Of a DNA stretch of 43,961 bases, positions 1 through 8,300 are shown piece by piece. Source of the stretch: CAYLPJ01 sp964385465 (GTDB taxonomy: Bacteria > Planctomycetota > Phycisphaerae > SM23-33). Made by a program: the position numbers and the translations under genes. Each line of letters starts with the position of its first letter. Positions within the stretch are counted from its first letter, which is position 1. The stretch is taken from contig CAYLPJ010000057.1 in assembly GCA_964385465.1 (NCBI GenBank), forward strand, positions 1-43,961, read 5' to 3'. The notes under the pieces are model-generated. The model was given only the letters and a program-made list of their open reading frames with translations. It was not told where the DNA came from and made no database searches.

Positions 1-458
1 GCGGAGCGGAAGGTGAACGGGCTGATGCGGTGAGCCTCGATGAACTTCGGCTGGATGTCGAACTCGCGGAGGGCGACGACGGCGGGGTTGAACCGCTCGG
101 TCTGCCCGACCTGCACGCTCGCGCCGTGCTCGTCGGCGATGGCCAGCAGCCGCTGGCCGATCTCGACGGTGGGCGCGAGGGGCTTCTCGATCAGCACCGG
201 CTTGCCGGCCTCGAGGAACGGCCTGGCCGCGTCGAGGTGGTGGACGGTGGGCACAGCGATGATGGCGGCGTCGGCGAGCTCGACGGCCTCGCCCGGGTCG
301 GTCAGGGCCGGGCAGCCGCGCTGGCGTCCGACGGCCGTGGCGGCCGCGGCGCTGACGTCCACGACGCAGGCGAGGTTGGCGGCCTGCATCTCGCTGAGGA
401 CGCGTGCGTGGAGCTTTCCCATGCGTCCGGTTCCGACGACGGCGACGTTGCAGGGCAT
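1..458 (-). CDS. Gfo/Idh/MocA-family NAD(P)-dependent sugar oxidoreductase (3' part outside window)
   Basis: The ATG is at 458-456 and the frame stays open to the window edge, giving about 152 N-terminal residues. The protein opens with a Rossmann nucleotide-binding motif (VAVVGTGRMGKLHARVL, GxGxxG type). It then shows AAIIAVPTVHH and the family hallmark EKPLAPT, whose Lys is the usual catalytic/cofactor-contact residue. Both are diagnostic of Gfo/Idh/MocA dehydrogenases acting on sugars. The gene starts one base after the stop codon of the second lpxA-like gene and closes the visible lipid A operon. Known family context: GnnA, the UDP-GlcNAc 3-dehydrogenase that precedes the aminotransferase GnnB in making amide-linked lipid A precursors, belongs to this family and is encoded near lpxA in some bacteria. 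A GnnA-like role is an inference from position; the substrate-specific C-terminal half cannot be seen. Confidence 0.85.
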   Translation of the reverse strand, partial: MPCNVAVVGTGRMGKLHARVLSEMQAANLACVVDVSAAAATAVGRQRGCPALTDPGEAVELADAAIIAVPTVHHLDAARPFLEAGKPVLIEKPLAPTVEIGQRLLAIADEHGASVQVGQTERFNPAVVALREFDIQPKFIEAHRISPFTFRS

Positions 459-459
459 G

Positions 460-1344
460 CTAGCGTATCCTTCCTCTCGGTCCGACGCCGGCCTCGGCGG
501 GGAGGTGCTGTTCGGCCTCGGGGGGTATCTTGCCTCGGAACAGTTCGCGGGAGCGCCCGTAGACGCCGTGGAGGCTTCGGTTGCAGAAGTCGCAGAGGTC
601 GGCGGCGGCGCCTTCGACGCCCATGTTCACCAACTGCTCGATCTTGGTCTGGAGGGCGGACTCGTCGGCGAAGAGCTCGCGGAGGGCGACGCGGAGTTCC
701 TTCTCCTCCTCGGGCCCGAGGCGCGCGGCGGCGATGCCCCCCTCGTGGATGCCCCGCACGGCCGGGGGGCTGGTCCAGTCGTGATTGTGGCTGCGGAAGT
801 CGGTGAAGGGAGGCACGTCGCGGCGTACGGGGGTGTGCGGCCCGACGCGCGCGTACCGCCCGACGGTCACGAAGTGGTGCAGCCCGGTGAGGTCCTCGAT
901 CACCGCGCCGGTGCCGACGTGGATGTGCCCGGCGAGCAGCACCTTGACGCCGAGGTGCACGCGGTCGTCGACGAAGCAGTCGTGGGCGACGTGGCAGCCG
1001 TCGGCGAGGTCGTTGTCGTCGCCGATCCGCGTGGTCCAGCCGCCCGGCTCGGTGCCGACGTGCACGGTCACCTCCCGCCCGAAACGGTTGCGGTGGCCGA
1101 TGATCAGCCGCGTGGGCCCGCCGGCGTACTTGAGGTCCTGGGGCACGGCCCCGAGGACGCTGCCCTCGGCGATGCAGTTGTGCGAGCCGATCGTCGTATG
1201 CCCCACCACGGTCACGCGGCGGTCCAGCACGCTGCCCGGGCCGATCGTCACGTGCGGGCCGATCACGCAGTAATCGCCCACGTGCGCGTCGGGCGCGACG
1301 TACGCGGCCGGGTCGATCTCGCGGAAGACGCGGGGGGCGGTCAT
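460..1344 (-). CDS. lpxA: LpxA-like acyl-ACP/UDP-GlcNAc O-acyltransferase, paralog 2 (catalytic His kept)
   Basis: This is a left-handed beta-helix hexapeptide-repeat protein of 294 residues, from the ATG at 1344. The ATG overlaps the stop of the upstream paralog by four bases (ATGA), indicating translational coupling. It matches LpxA, which transfers a hydroxyacyl chain from ACP to the 3-position of UDP-GlcNAc in the first step of lipid A synthesis. Seen in sequence: PQDLKYAGGPTRL (the E. coli Q73-D74 uridine/sugar site) and CHVAHDC, with H118 and H121 aligning to E. coli H122 and catalytic H125. LLAGH and GLHHF also retain the H144 and H160 equivalents. The C-terminal part departs from LpxA: the NxEGLKRRGF-type nucleotide/ACP loop is replaced by FRSHNHDWTSPPAVRG. 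The protein is longer than E. coli LpxA (262 residues), ending in a charged Pro/Arg-rich tail. It could be the working LpxA or act with the neighbouring paralog. Confidence 0.85.
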   Translation of the reverse strand: MTAPRVFREIDPAAYVAPDAHVGDYCVIGPHVTIGPGSVLDRRVTVVGHTTIGSHNCIAEGSVLGAVPQDLKYAGGPTRLIIGHRNRFGREVTVHVGTEPGGWTTRIGDDNDLADGCHVAHDCFVDDRVHLGVKVLLAGHIHVGTGAVIEDLTGLHHFVTVGRYARVGPHTPVRRDVPPFTDFRSHNHDWTSPPAVRGIHEGGIAAARLGPEEEKELRVALRELFADESALQTKIEQLVNMGVEGAAADLCDFCNRSLHGVYGRSRELFRGKIPPEAEQHLPAEAGVGPRGRIR

Positions 1345-2099
1345 GTCGCCTTCCCGGCCGGGGTGACGGCCTCGACGAGCCGGCGGACGTGGGGGTTCAG
1401 GTCGTCGCGTTCGATGAGCCGCTGCACGGCCTCGTGGTTGACGCCTGCGCCCTTGCCGTTGAACAGCTCGCGGAAGGCGGTCTTGAGTGCGTGGATGTCG
1501 GCATCGCCGAACCCGCAGGCCTTGAGGTTCCGCGTGTTGGCGCCGCGGACGCGGACGGGGTAGCCCTGGAGCATGGCGTAGGGCGGGGCGTCTTCCTCGA
1601 CGCCCGCGTAGCCGGCCACGAAGGAGTACGCTCCGACGCGGACGCCGTCGGAGACGGAGGCGAAGCCGCTCATGCGGACGTAGTCCTCGATGGTCGCGCC
1701 GGCGCCGATCTGGGTGCAGTTGTCGAAGATGCCGTGGTCGCCGATCCGCGCCCCGGGGCCGACCTGCGTGGCGATCATCACCAGGCTGTGGTTGCCCAGG
1801 GCCGTCGGGCGGTCGATCCCGCCGTGGATGGTCACGTGCTCGCGGACGGCGTTGGCCTCGCCGAAGACGCACTCGGCCGGGCCGTCGTGCCCCGGGGGGG
1901 GCGAGCCGATCACCGCCAGCGGGAAGACGTGGGTTCCCTGGCCCAGGGCGGTTCGGCCCAGGAGGGTGACGTTGTTCTCGATGACGCACCCGGCGGCGAT
2001 CCGCACCTCCGGGCCGACGTAGCTGAACGCCCCGACGGTCACGTCGTCGGCCAGTTCGGCCGCGGGGTCCACGACGGCATGGGGCGAGATATCGGGCAT
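1341..2099 (-). CDS. LpxA-like hexapeptide acyltransferase, paralog 1 (catalytic His missing)
   Basis: This is a second beta-helix LpxA-family protein, 252 residues, from the ATG at 2099; a GGAAAGG lies upstream. The hexapeptide repeats (VTVGAFSYVGPEVRIAAG onward), VREHVTIHGG, PPYAMLQGYPVRVRG and the C-terminal NTRNLKACGF identify LpxA rather than a generic hexapeptide transferase. The segment aligning to E. coli NAHIAHDCTVG reads IATQVGPGARIG. H122 is therefore Gln and catalytic H125 is Pro, and the QDLKY uridine site is also absent (PPPGHDGPAE). By family knowledge it should not be an active acyltransferase alone. It keeps the NxxNLKxxGF tail that its downstream partner has lost. The two genes overlap by four bases, fitting fixed-ratio synthesis. 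A structural or hetero-oligomeric partner, or an enzyme with altered chemistry, are the alternatives. Confidence 0.8.
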   Translation of the reverse strand: MPDISPHAVVDPAAELADDVTVGAFSYVGPEVRIAAGCVIENNVTLLGRTALGQGTHVFPLAVIGSPPPGHDGPAECVFGEANAVREHVTIHGGIDRPTALGNHSLVMIATQVGPGARIGDHGIFDNCTQIGAGATIEDYVRMSGFASVSDGVRVGAYSFVAGYAGVEEDAPPYAMLQGYPVRVRGANTRNLKACGFGDADIHALKTAFRELFNGKGAGVNHEAVQRLIERDDLNPHVRRLVEAVTPAGKAT

Positions 2100-2122
2100 G
2101 ACGAAGCGGCCTTTCCTGACGA

Positions 2123-3433
2123 TCAGATGGGCTCGGAGTCGACGAGCATGAACTTGATTTCGGCCTCGGCGGCGACGTTCTCGCCGATCAGCGCGCGGCA
2201 CTTGCAGTGCCCGGTCCGGCTGCGGACGTGGAGGCTTTCGGCCTCCAGCAGCAACTGGTCGCCGGGGCGGACGGGGTGCCTCATCTTGACGCGGTCCATG
2301 CTCAGCAGGACGGCGACCTTGCCGGTGTGCTCCAGCCGGCGGCTGAGCAGGATGCCCGACAGTTGGGCGAGGGCCTCGAGAATCATCACGCCGGGCATGA
2401 TCGGCTGGCCGGGGTAATGGCCCTGGAAGAACGGCTCGTTGATGGAGACGTTCTTGATGCCCGTCGCCTTGCGGTCGCCGTCGATTTCGACGATGCGGTC
2501 GACCATCAGGAACGGGTAGCGGTGCGGCAGCAGGCGCATGATCTTGCGGATGTCCATGACCGGCTCGGCGGAGGCCGCCGCGGCGCGGTCCCGCTCGGCC
2601 AGGGCGCGGATGAGCTTGCGGACCAGCGCGTGGTTCTGCTCGTGCCCGGTGCGGTGGGCGACGATCCGCCCCGCGACCGGCCGGCCGAAAAGTGCCAGGT
2701 CGCCGACGAGGTCGCATATCTTGTGGCGGGCGCACTCGTCGGGGAAGCGCCAGTCGTTGTCCACGGGCCCGGCGGGGCCGACGACGAGCACGTCGGCGGG
2801 CGTCAGGTGCGAGCCGATCCCCTTGGCCTGCATGGCCCGCGCCTCGGCCTCGAGGCTGAACGTTCGCGCCGGGGCGATCTGGGCGGCGAAGTCGTCGCGC
2901 CCGAGGCGGAAGACGGCCACCTGCCGGCCGATGGCGGGCGTCTCGGAGTAGTCCAGGTCGTAGACGATGTCCAGCCAGTCGGTCGGCCCGGGCAGGGCGG
3001 CGATGGTCGCGTCCCCGTCCGAGACGGTCAGGGGCTGCTCGATCACGAACGGCCGGCGGTCGCCCTCCAGCTCGACCGTGCCGGCCTCGGCGAGCGCGTC
3101 GGAGAACGGCCTGGCCGAGCCGTCGAAGCTCGGCGTCTCGGCGGCGGTCAACTCGACGTCGACGTTGTCGATACCCGCCCCCAGCACGGCCGAGAGGACG
3201 TGCTCGGTCGTCTCGACGGCGACCGAGCCGTTGCGAAGGCTGGTGCGGCGCGCCCGCTTGCCGACGTTCTCGATGGCCGCGGGAATGCGGACCGGCTGGG
3301 GCAGGTCCGTGCGGACGAACGTCACGCCGGCGTCGGCGGCGGCGGGGACGAACCGCAGGCGACACGTCTCGCCGCTGAACAGCCCCCGCCCGCTGACCTC
3401 CGCGGGCCGGTCAATCGTCGTCTGGCGATCCAA
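2123..3433 (-). CDS. lpxC-fabZ: Bifunctional UDP-3-O-acyl-GlcNAc deacetylase / 3-hydroxyacyl-ACP dehydratase (LpxC-FabZ fusion)
   Basis: 436 residues. The N-terminal part (1-290) is the zinc deacetylase LpxC, the committed lipid A step. It shows QTTIDRPAEVSGRGLFSG, TTEHVLSA with E77 and H78, RHKICDLVGD with H237 and D241, and TGHEQNHAL with H264. These correspond to E. coli E78, H79, H238, D242 and H265. Residues 293-436 are FabZ: LLPHRYPFLMVDRI, then QGHYPGQPIMPG with catalytic H339, and E353 in MILEALAQ. LpxC-FabZ fusions are known in Bacteroidetes and Planctomycetes. The start is a TTG at 3433 that gives the expected LpxC N-terminus, with no better ATG. The gene overlaps the 3' end of lpxD by 23 bases, so translation is probably coupled. 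It combines hydroxyacyl-ACP consumption and the deacetylase step in one chain. Confidence 0.95.
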   Translation of the reverse strand: MDRQTTIDRPAEVSGRGLFSGETCRLRFVPAAADAGVTFVRTDLPQPVRIPAAIENVGKRARRTSLRNGSVAVETTEHVLSAVLGAGIDNVDVELTAAETPSFDGSARPFSDALAEAGTVELEGDRRPFVIEQPLTVSDGDATIAALPGPTDWLDIVYDLDYSETPAIGRQVAVFRLGRDDFAAQIAPARTFSLEAEARAMQAKGIGSHLTPADVLVVGPAGPVDNDWRFPDECARHKICDLVGDLALFGRPVAGRIVAHRTGHEQNHALVRKLIRALAERDRAAAASAEPVMDIRKIMRLLPHRYPFLMVDRIVEIDGDRKATGIKNVSINEPFFQGHYPGQPIMPGVMILEALAQLSGILLSRRLEHTGKVAVLLSMDRVKMRHPVRPGDQLLLEAESLHVRSRTGHCKCRALIGENVAAEAEIKFMLVDSEPI

Positions 3434-4451
3434 GGTCCTCGAGCCTCGATTCCATCTTCTTGACGCGTTTCAGCAAATCCGGCAGGCGTCGCCACGCGTG
3501 AACCACGCGGAACATCTCCCTGGCCGGGATGGCCGGGACGCCCCAGTACTGCTGGCCGCCGGGCAGGTCGTTGATGGGCGCGGCGTACGCGCCGACGACC
3601 GCGCCGTCGCCGATGGTGACGTTGTCCCGCACGCCGACGGCCCCGGCGATGACCACGTACCGCCCGAGCGTCACGCTGCCGGCGAGGGCGGCCTGCCCGG
3701 CGATCACGCTGCCGGCACCGACGCGGCAATTGTGGGCGATCTGCACCAGGTTGTCGATCTTGACGCCTCGCTCGATCCGCGTCGAGCCGAATTTCGCGCG
3801 GTCCACGCACGTGCAGGCGCCGATCTCCACGTCGTCGGCGATCTCCACGTTCCCCGCGTGCGGGACCGGGTGGTGCACGCCGTCCACCGTACGATAGCCG
3901 AACCCGACGTGCCCGACCACGCTGTTGGGGCCGATTCGCACGCGGTCGCCCACGGCGCAGCCGTCGGCGACCACCGCGCCGGCGTCCAGGCGGCAGCGGC
4001 GCCCGATGCGAACGTCCGCGCCCACCACGGCGTTGGCGCAGATCACCGTGCCCTCGCCGATCTCCGCACGCTCGTCGATCACCGCCCCGGCCGCGACGGC
4101 CACGCCCTCGCCCAGGCGGGCGGTCTCGGCCACGGTCGCGCGCGGGTGCACGCCGTCGGCCGGGCGGCGCGGCGGACCGGCCAGGTGCGTCAGCAGCAGG
4201 AAGATTGCCTCCTCGACGTCGTCGACGCGGACGCGGTCGGCCGGGGCGGGCGCCTCGGCGTCGCGCGCCACGATCGCGGCGCCGGCGGACGTGCGGGCCA
4301 ACTCCTTGACTCGGCGGGCGTCGGCGAAGGTGAGGTCCTCGGCCTCGGCGGTCGCCAGCGGCGCCAATCCGCGAACCGTCCGCGAGCCGTCGCCCTCGAC
4401 GCTGCCGCCGACGATCTCCGCGACGGCCTGCAATGTCAGCGGCGTGCCCAT
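3411..4451 (-). CDS. lpxD: UDP-3-O-(3-hydroxyacyl)glucosamine N-acyltransferase LpxD
   Basis: 346 residues from the ATG at 4451, four bases after the skp stop. LpxD adds the second hydroxyacyl chain, at N2 of UDP-3-O-acyl-GlcN, using acyl-ACP. The N-terminal uridine-binding domain (1-100; LTLQAVAEIVGG, LTFADARR) is followed by hexapeptide repeats (about 100-290). Those contain GPNSVVGHVGFGYRT and VQIAHNCRVG, where H240 aligns with catalytic E. coli H239. A short helical C-terminus (PAIPAREMFRVVHAWRRLPDLLKRVKKMESRL) matches the ACP-recognition helices. Its length is normal (E. coli 341). Its place after skp and before lpxC-fabZ matches the conserved bamA-skp-lpxD-fabZ-lpxA order. Confidence 0.97.
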   Translation of the reverse strand: MGTPLTLQAVAEIVGGSVEGDGSRTVRGLAPLATAEAEDLTFADARRVKELARTSAGAAIVARDAEAPAPADRVRVDDVEEAIFLLLTHLAGPPRRPADGVHPRATVAETARLGEGVAVAAGAVIDERAEIGEGTVICANAVVGADVRIGRRCRLDAGAVVADGCAVGDRVRIGPNSVVGHVGFGYRTVDGVHHPVPHAGNVEIADDVEIGACTCVDRAKFGSTRIERGVKIDNLVQIAHNCRVGAGSVIAGQAALAGSVTLGRYVVIAGAVGVRDNVTIGDGAVVGAYAAPINDLPGGQQYWGVPAIPAREMFRVVHAWRRLPDLLKRVKKMESRLEDLGSPDDD

Positions 4452-4455
4452 CGCC

Positions 4456-5076
4456 CTACGGCGTGCCCGCGGCCGGCTTCTTCGCCTGGTAGGCCTGGTT
4501 CAGCGCGACCAGCACGCTCTCGGTGATGTCCAGGCGGTCGGCGGTGTAGAGGACCTTGTGGTTGTAGATGCGCCGCAGCAGCTCCTGGGTGTTCTCGGTC
4601 TCCAGGTCGCCGGCGTCCTTCTGGAGGACCAGGTCCACGCCGCGCTGGGCGGCCATGCGGGCGATCATGGCCTTGATCTCGTCGTACATGTCCTTGGTCA
4701 GGTTGCGGTGCTCCCGCAGGGCCATCGCGTCCTGGTACTCCAGGTACGCCTTGCCCTCGATGCTCAGCCGCTGCATCTCGTTGAGGGTCTGGTCGTACTG
4801 CTTGGAGCCCTTCTTGTAGTTCTCCAGCTCCAGCCGCAGCGTGTCGATGGCCTTCTGGCGCTTCTCGCTCTCGGCCTTGATGGCCTGGCGGCGCTCGTTG
4901 AGCTGCGTCGTCAAGTCCTTCGCCCGCTGGTAGTTGTTGAAGACCTCGACCACGTCACAAACCGCCACGCGCGCCGGGGTGACCGCCGCCGCCGGCTGCG
5001 CCGACGACCGCGACCAGACCACCGCCGCCGCCACGACCGCCACGGCCGACAGGGCGTAAATTCGCGTTGCTCTCAT
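4456..5076 (-). CDS. skp: Skp/OmpH-family periplasmic chaperone
   Basis: 206 residues from the ATG at 5076, preceded by GGAAGGAAC as a ribosome site; longer starts upstream lack one. The N-terminus (MRATRIYALSAVAVVAAAVVW, then an Ala-rich stretch) is a signal peptide or signal anchor. The mature part begins ARVAVCDVVEVFNNYQRAK, the strand typical of OmpH proteins. It continues into long charged helices (about 65-140) that form the Skp tentacles, then returns to GVDLVLQKDAGDLET and TADRLDITESVLVALNQAY, the C-terminal body strand and helix. Skp holds unfolded beta-barrel proteins in the periplasm on their way to BamA. The Cys in AVCDV may be of interest but is unexplained. It heads the closely packed skp-lpxD-lpxC-lpxA group. 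Confidence 0.9.
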   Translation of the reverse strand: MRATRIYALSAVAVVAAAVVWSRSSAQPAAAVTPARVAVCDVVEVFNNYQRAKDLTTQLNERRQAIKAESEKRQKAIDTLRLELENYKKGSKQYDQTLNEMQRLSIEGKAYLEYQDAMALREHRNLTKDMYDEIKAMIARMAAQRGVDLVLQKDAGDLETENTQELLRRIYNHKVLYTADRLDITESVLVALNQAYQAKKPAAGTP

Positions 5077-5267
5077 GGGTTCCTTCCTCTCCTCGAAGGT
5101 GCAGGGATACCGGTCCAATCCATTCGCCGGGCGATTATACGCACCCCGCAGGCGCCGTTCCAGAGTCCGCCGCCGCGCCGACCGCCTTCTTCCCCCGGGG
5201 CGCCCGGGAACCGCGACGGGCACGTGACCTGTGCCATGTGACACGTACCATCGGGAATCGCCGCTCC

Positions 5268-5309
5268 GAGATCCGGAATCCGACATCCGATCGCTGAAAT
5301 CTCAGATCC
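5268..5309. repeat. Degenerate 7-bp-periodic tract in the leader of skp
   Basis: Six consecutive seven-base units (gagatcc, ggaatcc, gacatcc, gatcgct, gaaatct, cagatcc) run without gaps in the 267-bp space between the coiled-coil gene and skp. The flanking bases 5219-5250 repeat the words CACGTGAC and CATGTGAC. I see no convincing promoter in this space. The tract looks like a short tandem array that has decayed; its function is unknown. Confidence 0.4.
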
Positions 5310-5343
5310 CCGACCGCGTCCCCGCGCTGCGCCTCCCGGGCCG

Positions 5344-8300
5344 TTACGCGACCGGCTCTCGGGGCGACGGGGCCGGGCGCACCGGGGCGTAGTGCGCTGA
5401 CGCGGCAGCCGGGGCGTAGGCGGGCTCCTCGGCCTGGGCGTCGGCCGGCTCGCCGCCGGTGGCGTCGAAGAGGGCGGCGAGCATCCGGTCGGCGAACGCG
5501 CGGTCGGCGAGGCCCTCGGAGCGCATCATCTCCAGCAGCTTGCGGTTGGCGGTCAGCGAGCGGGCAAGGGCCGCGCGGTATTCGTGACGAGCCTGGCGGC
5601 TGCGTTCCTGGCCGACCTGCACGCCGCAGAAGTGCAGGAACAGGCCGATCGGCACGAGCCCGCCGACCAGCAGCAGGCCCGCGACAGCCGGCGACGCCAG
5701 CGCCAGCAGCGAGCAGACGACGGCCAGGCCGCCGGCGCCGCCGGCGCCGACGAGGACCATCCGCCGCAGCCACGTCTGCCCACGCCGGGCGTCCTCGTCG
5801 GCGAGTGTGGCGAACTGCTCGACGGTCGTCCCCTCGACGGCCGAGCCGAGAAGGTCCCCCAACTCCTGCTGGAGCTCGCGGTTCCGCTGAACGATCTCGT
5901 CGGTCTCCGTGCGGGCCTCGTCCATGGCGCGTCGGCCGTCGGCGCAAAGACCCTCGACGGCGCGGTCGGTCTCGGCCTTGGCGTCGGCGAGGGCGAGCCG
6001 GCGGCGTTCGGCGAACTCGGAGAGCGCCTGCTCCGCCCGCTCGGCCGACTCGGCGAGGGCCCGCTCGGCGCTGTCGCGGAACCCCGCGAGTGTGCGGTCG
6101 GTCTCGGCCTCGGCGTCGGCGACGGCCCGCCCGGTGCGCTCCTCGACGCCCGCGAGCGTCTGTTGGGCCTTCTCGGCCGTCTCCTTGAGAACGCGGTCGC
6201 TGCTTTCGCGCAGGTCCGCGAGGGCGCGGTCGGCCTCGGCCCCGGCCTCGCCGAGAACGCGCTCGGCGTTCTCCCGGAAGCCCGTGAGCGTCCGGTTCGT
6301 CTCGGCCCGGGTCTCCTTCAGCACGCCGGCGGTGCGTTCCTCCACGCCGGCGAGGGTCCGGTCGGCCTTCGCCGTTGTCTCGCCGAGGATGCGCTGGCTG
6401 TTCTCGCGGAAGCTGCCCAGCGTGCGGTCGTTCTCCGCCTGCATCTCCTCGACCGCACGGGCGGTGCGCTCCTCGACGCCCGCGACGGTCTGCTCGGCCT
6501 GCGTCGTGGTCTCGCCCAGGACGCGCTCGGCGTTCTCGCGGAACGACGCCAGCGTACGGTCGCTCTCGGCTTTCGTCTCCCGCAGAACGCCCGCGGTGCG
6601 CTCCTCGACGCCGGCAGTGGTCTGCTCGGCCTGCGCCGCCGTCTCGCCCAGGACGCGTTCGGCGCTGTCCCGGAAGCCGGCGAGCGTACGGGCCGTCTCG
6701 GCCTGTGCCTCCTCGACCGCACGGGCGGTGCGCTGCTCGACGCACGCGATCGTCTGCTCGGCCTGGGCTTTCGTCTCGCCCAGCACGCGCTGGCTGCCGT
6801 CGCGGAAGCCCGTCAGGGCCTGCTCGGCCTTGGCGGCGGTGTCCCCGAGCAACCGGTCGCTGCTCTCGCGGAAGCCGGCGAGCGTGCGGCGGGTCTCGGC
6901 CTGGGCCTCTTCCACCGTGCGGGCGGTACGCTGCTCGACGCTCTCGATGGTCTCCTCGGCCTTGGCGGTCGCGTCGCCAAGGACGCGACCGGCGCTCTCG
7001 TTCAGGTCGGCGAGGGCCCGCTCGGTGCGCACCGTCGTCTCGCCGAGGACGCGATCGGCGTTCTCCTGGAAGCCGGCCAATGCGCGGGCGGTCTCGTCGA
7101 GCAGGGCGCGGCTGTCCCGCTGGAACTCGCCGACGGCGTGCTCGGCCTCGGCTCGCTTCTCGCCGAGGGCCTGCTCGTGGGCGCGGGCATCGTGGAGGGA
7201 CTTCTCCAGCTCCTGGCCGGCCGCGGCAGCCCGGGCCGACGCCCGCGAGGCCGCGTCCAGCTCGCCGTCGATCCGCGAGCGGTCCTCGCTGCCGGCGGCG
7301 AGGAGGTCGCCCAGCTCCGCCGCCGCCTGGCGGGCGTCCTGGAGCCTGGCCTGGACCTCGCCGGTGGCCTCGGCGGTGGTCGCCCTGGCCTCGGCGGCGG
7401 CATCGCCGGCGGCGGCCGCCCGGTCCTGGTGGCGGCGGATCTGCTCGACCACGCCCTCGGCGGCCTCGCGGAGCCGGGCCATCCGCCCTTCCGTGTCCTT
7501 GGCAGCGTCGAGGTGCTCGGCGAGGGCGGCGTCGGTCGCTTGGCGGTTCTCCCTGGCGGCGTCGGCCTCGCGGTTCAGGGCGGCAAGGGCCTCTTCCTGC
7601 CGCCGGCGAAGCTCCTCGGCCCCGGCGGCGGCGGTGTCGACAACCTGCTCCAGCCGCTGGCGGAGCTCGCCGAGGGCGGCCTCCTGGCGGCGGTGGAGCT
7701 CGTCGGCGGCCCCGACGGCGGCGGCCTCGGCCTGGCCCAGCCGCTCGCGCAGGGCCGCGAGGGCCTCTTCCTGGCGGCGGCGGACGTCCTCGGCCGCGGC
7801 GGCGGCATCGGCGGCGAGCTGCTCCAGCCGCTCGTCCAGCGTGGCGCGGGCCTCGTCCTGGCGGCGGCGGAGGGCCTCGGCGTCGGACGCGGCGGTTGCG
7901 GCAAGCTGCTCCAGTCGCTCGTGCGTGGCACCGGCGGCGTCGAGGTGCTCGCCGACCTGCCGACGGACGTCCTCGGCGGCGGCGAGGGCCTCGGCGAGCT
8001 TGTCCACGAGCCCGTCGGCCTCGTCGAACTTGCCCCGGACGCCGGCGTGGGCCTCCCCGGCGGCATCGCCGAGCTGGCGGATGTTCTCGACCTCGGCGGC
8101 GAGGTCGGCGGCGTCGGCGGCCGCGCGATGGAGCAGCTCCCCGCCGGCGGCGCGGTCGTTCTGGAGGGCCTCCAGCGCCTCGCCGGCCGCGGTGCTGAGC
8201 TCGCCGAGGGTCCGCGCGGCCTCGTCGCGGCGGCTGCGGGTCTCGGCCAGCGCGGCGGCGGCCTGGTCCTGGTTCTCCCGGGCGGCGGTGAGGACGCGTG

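Noticed and set aside
5899..7086. Regular 33/132-bp repeats as a possible CRISPR array
   Set aside because: The repeats are contiguous, lack unique spacers and encode in-frame hendecads; no cas gene is nearby.
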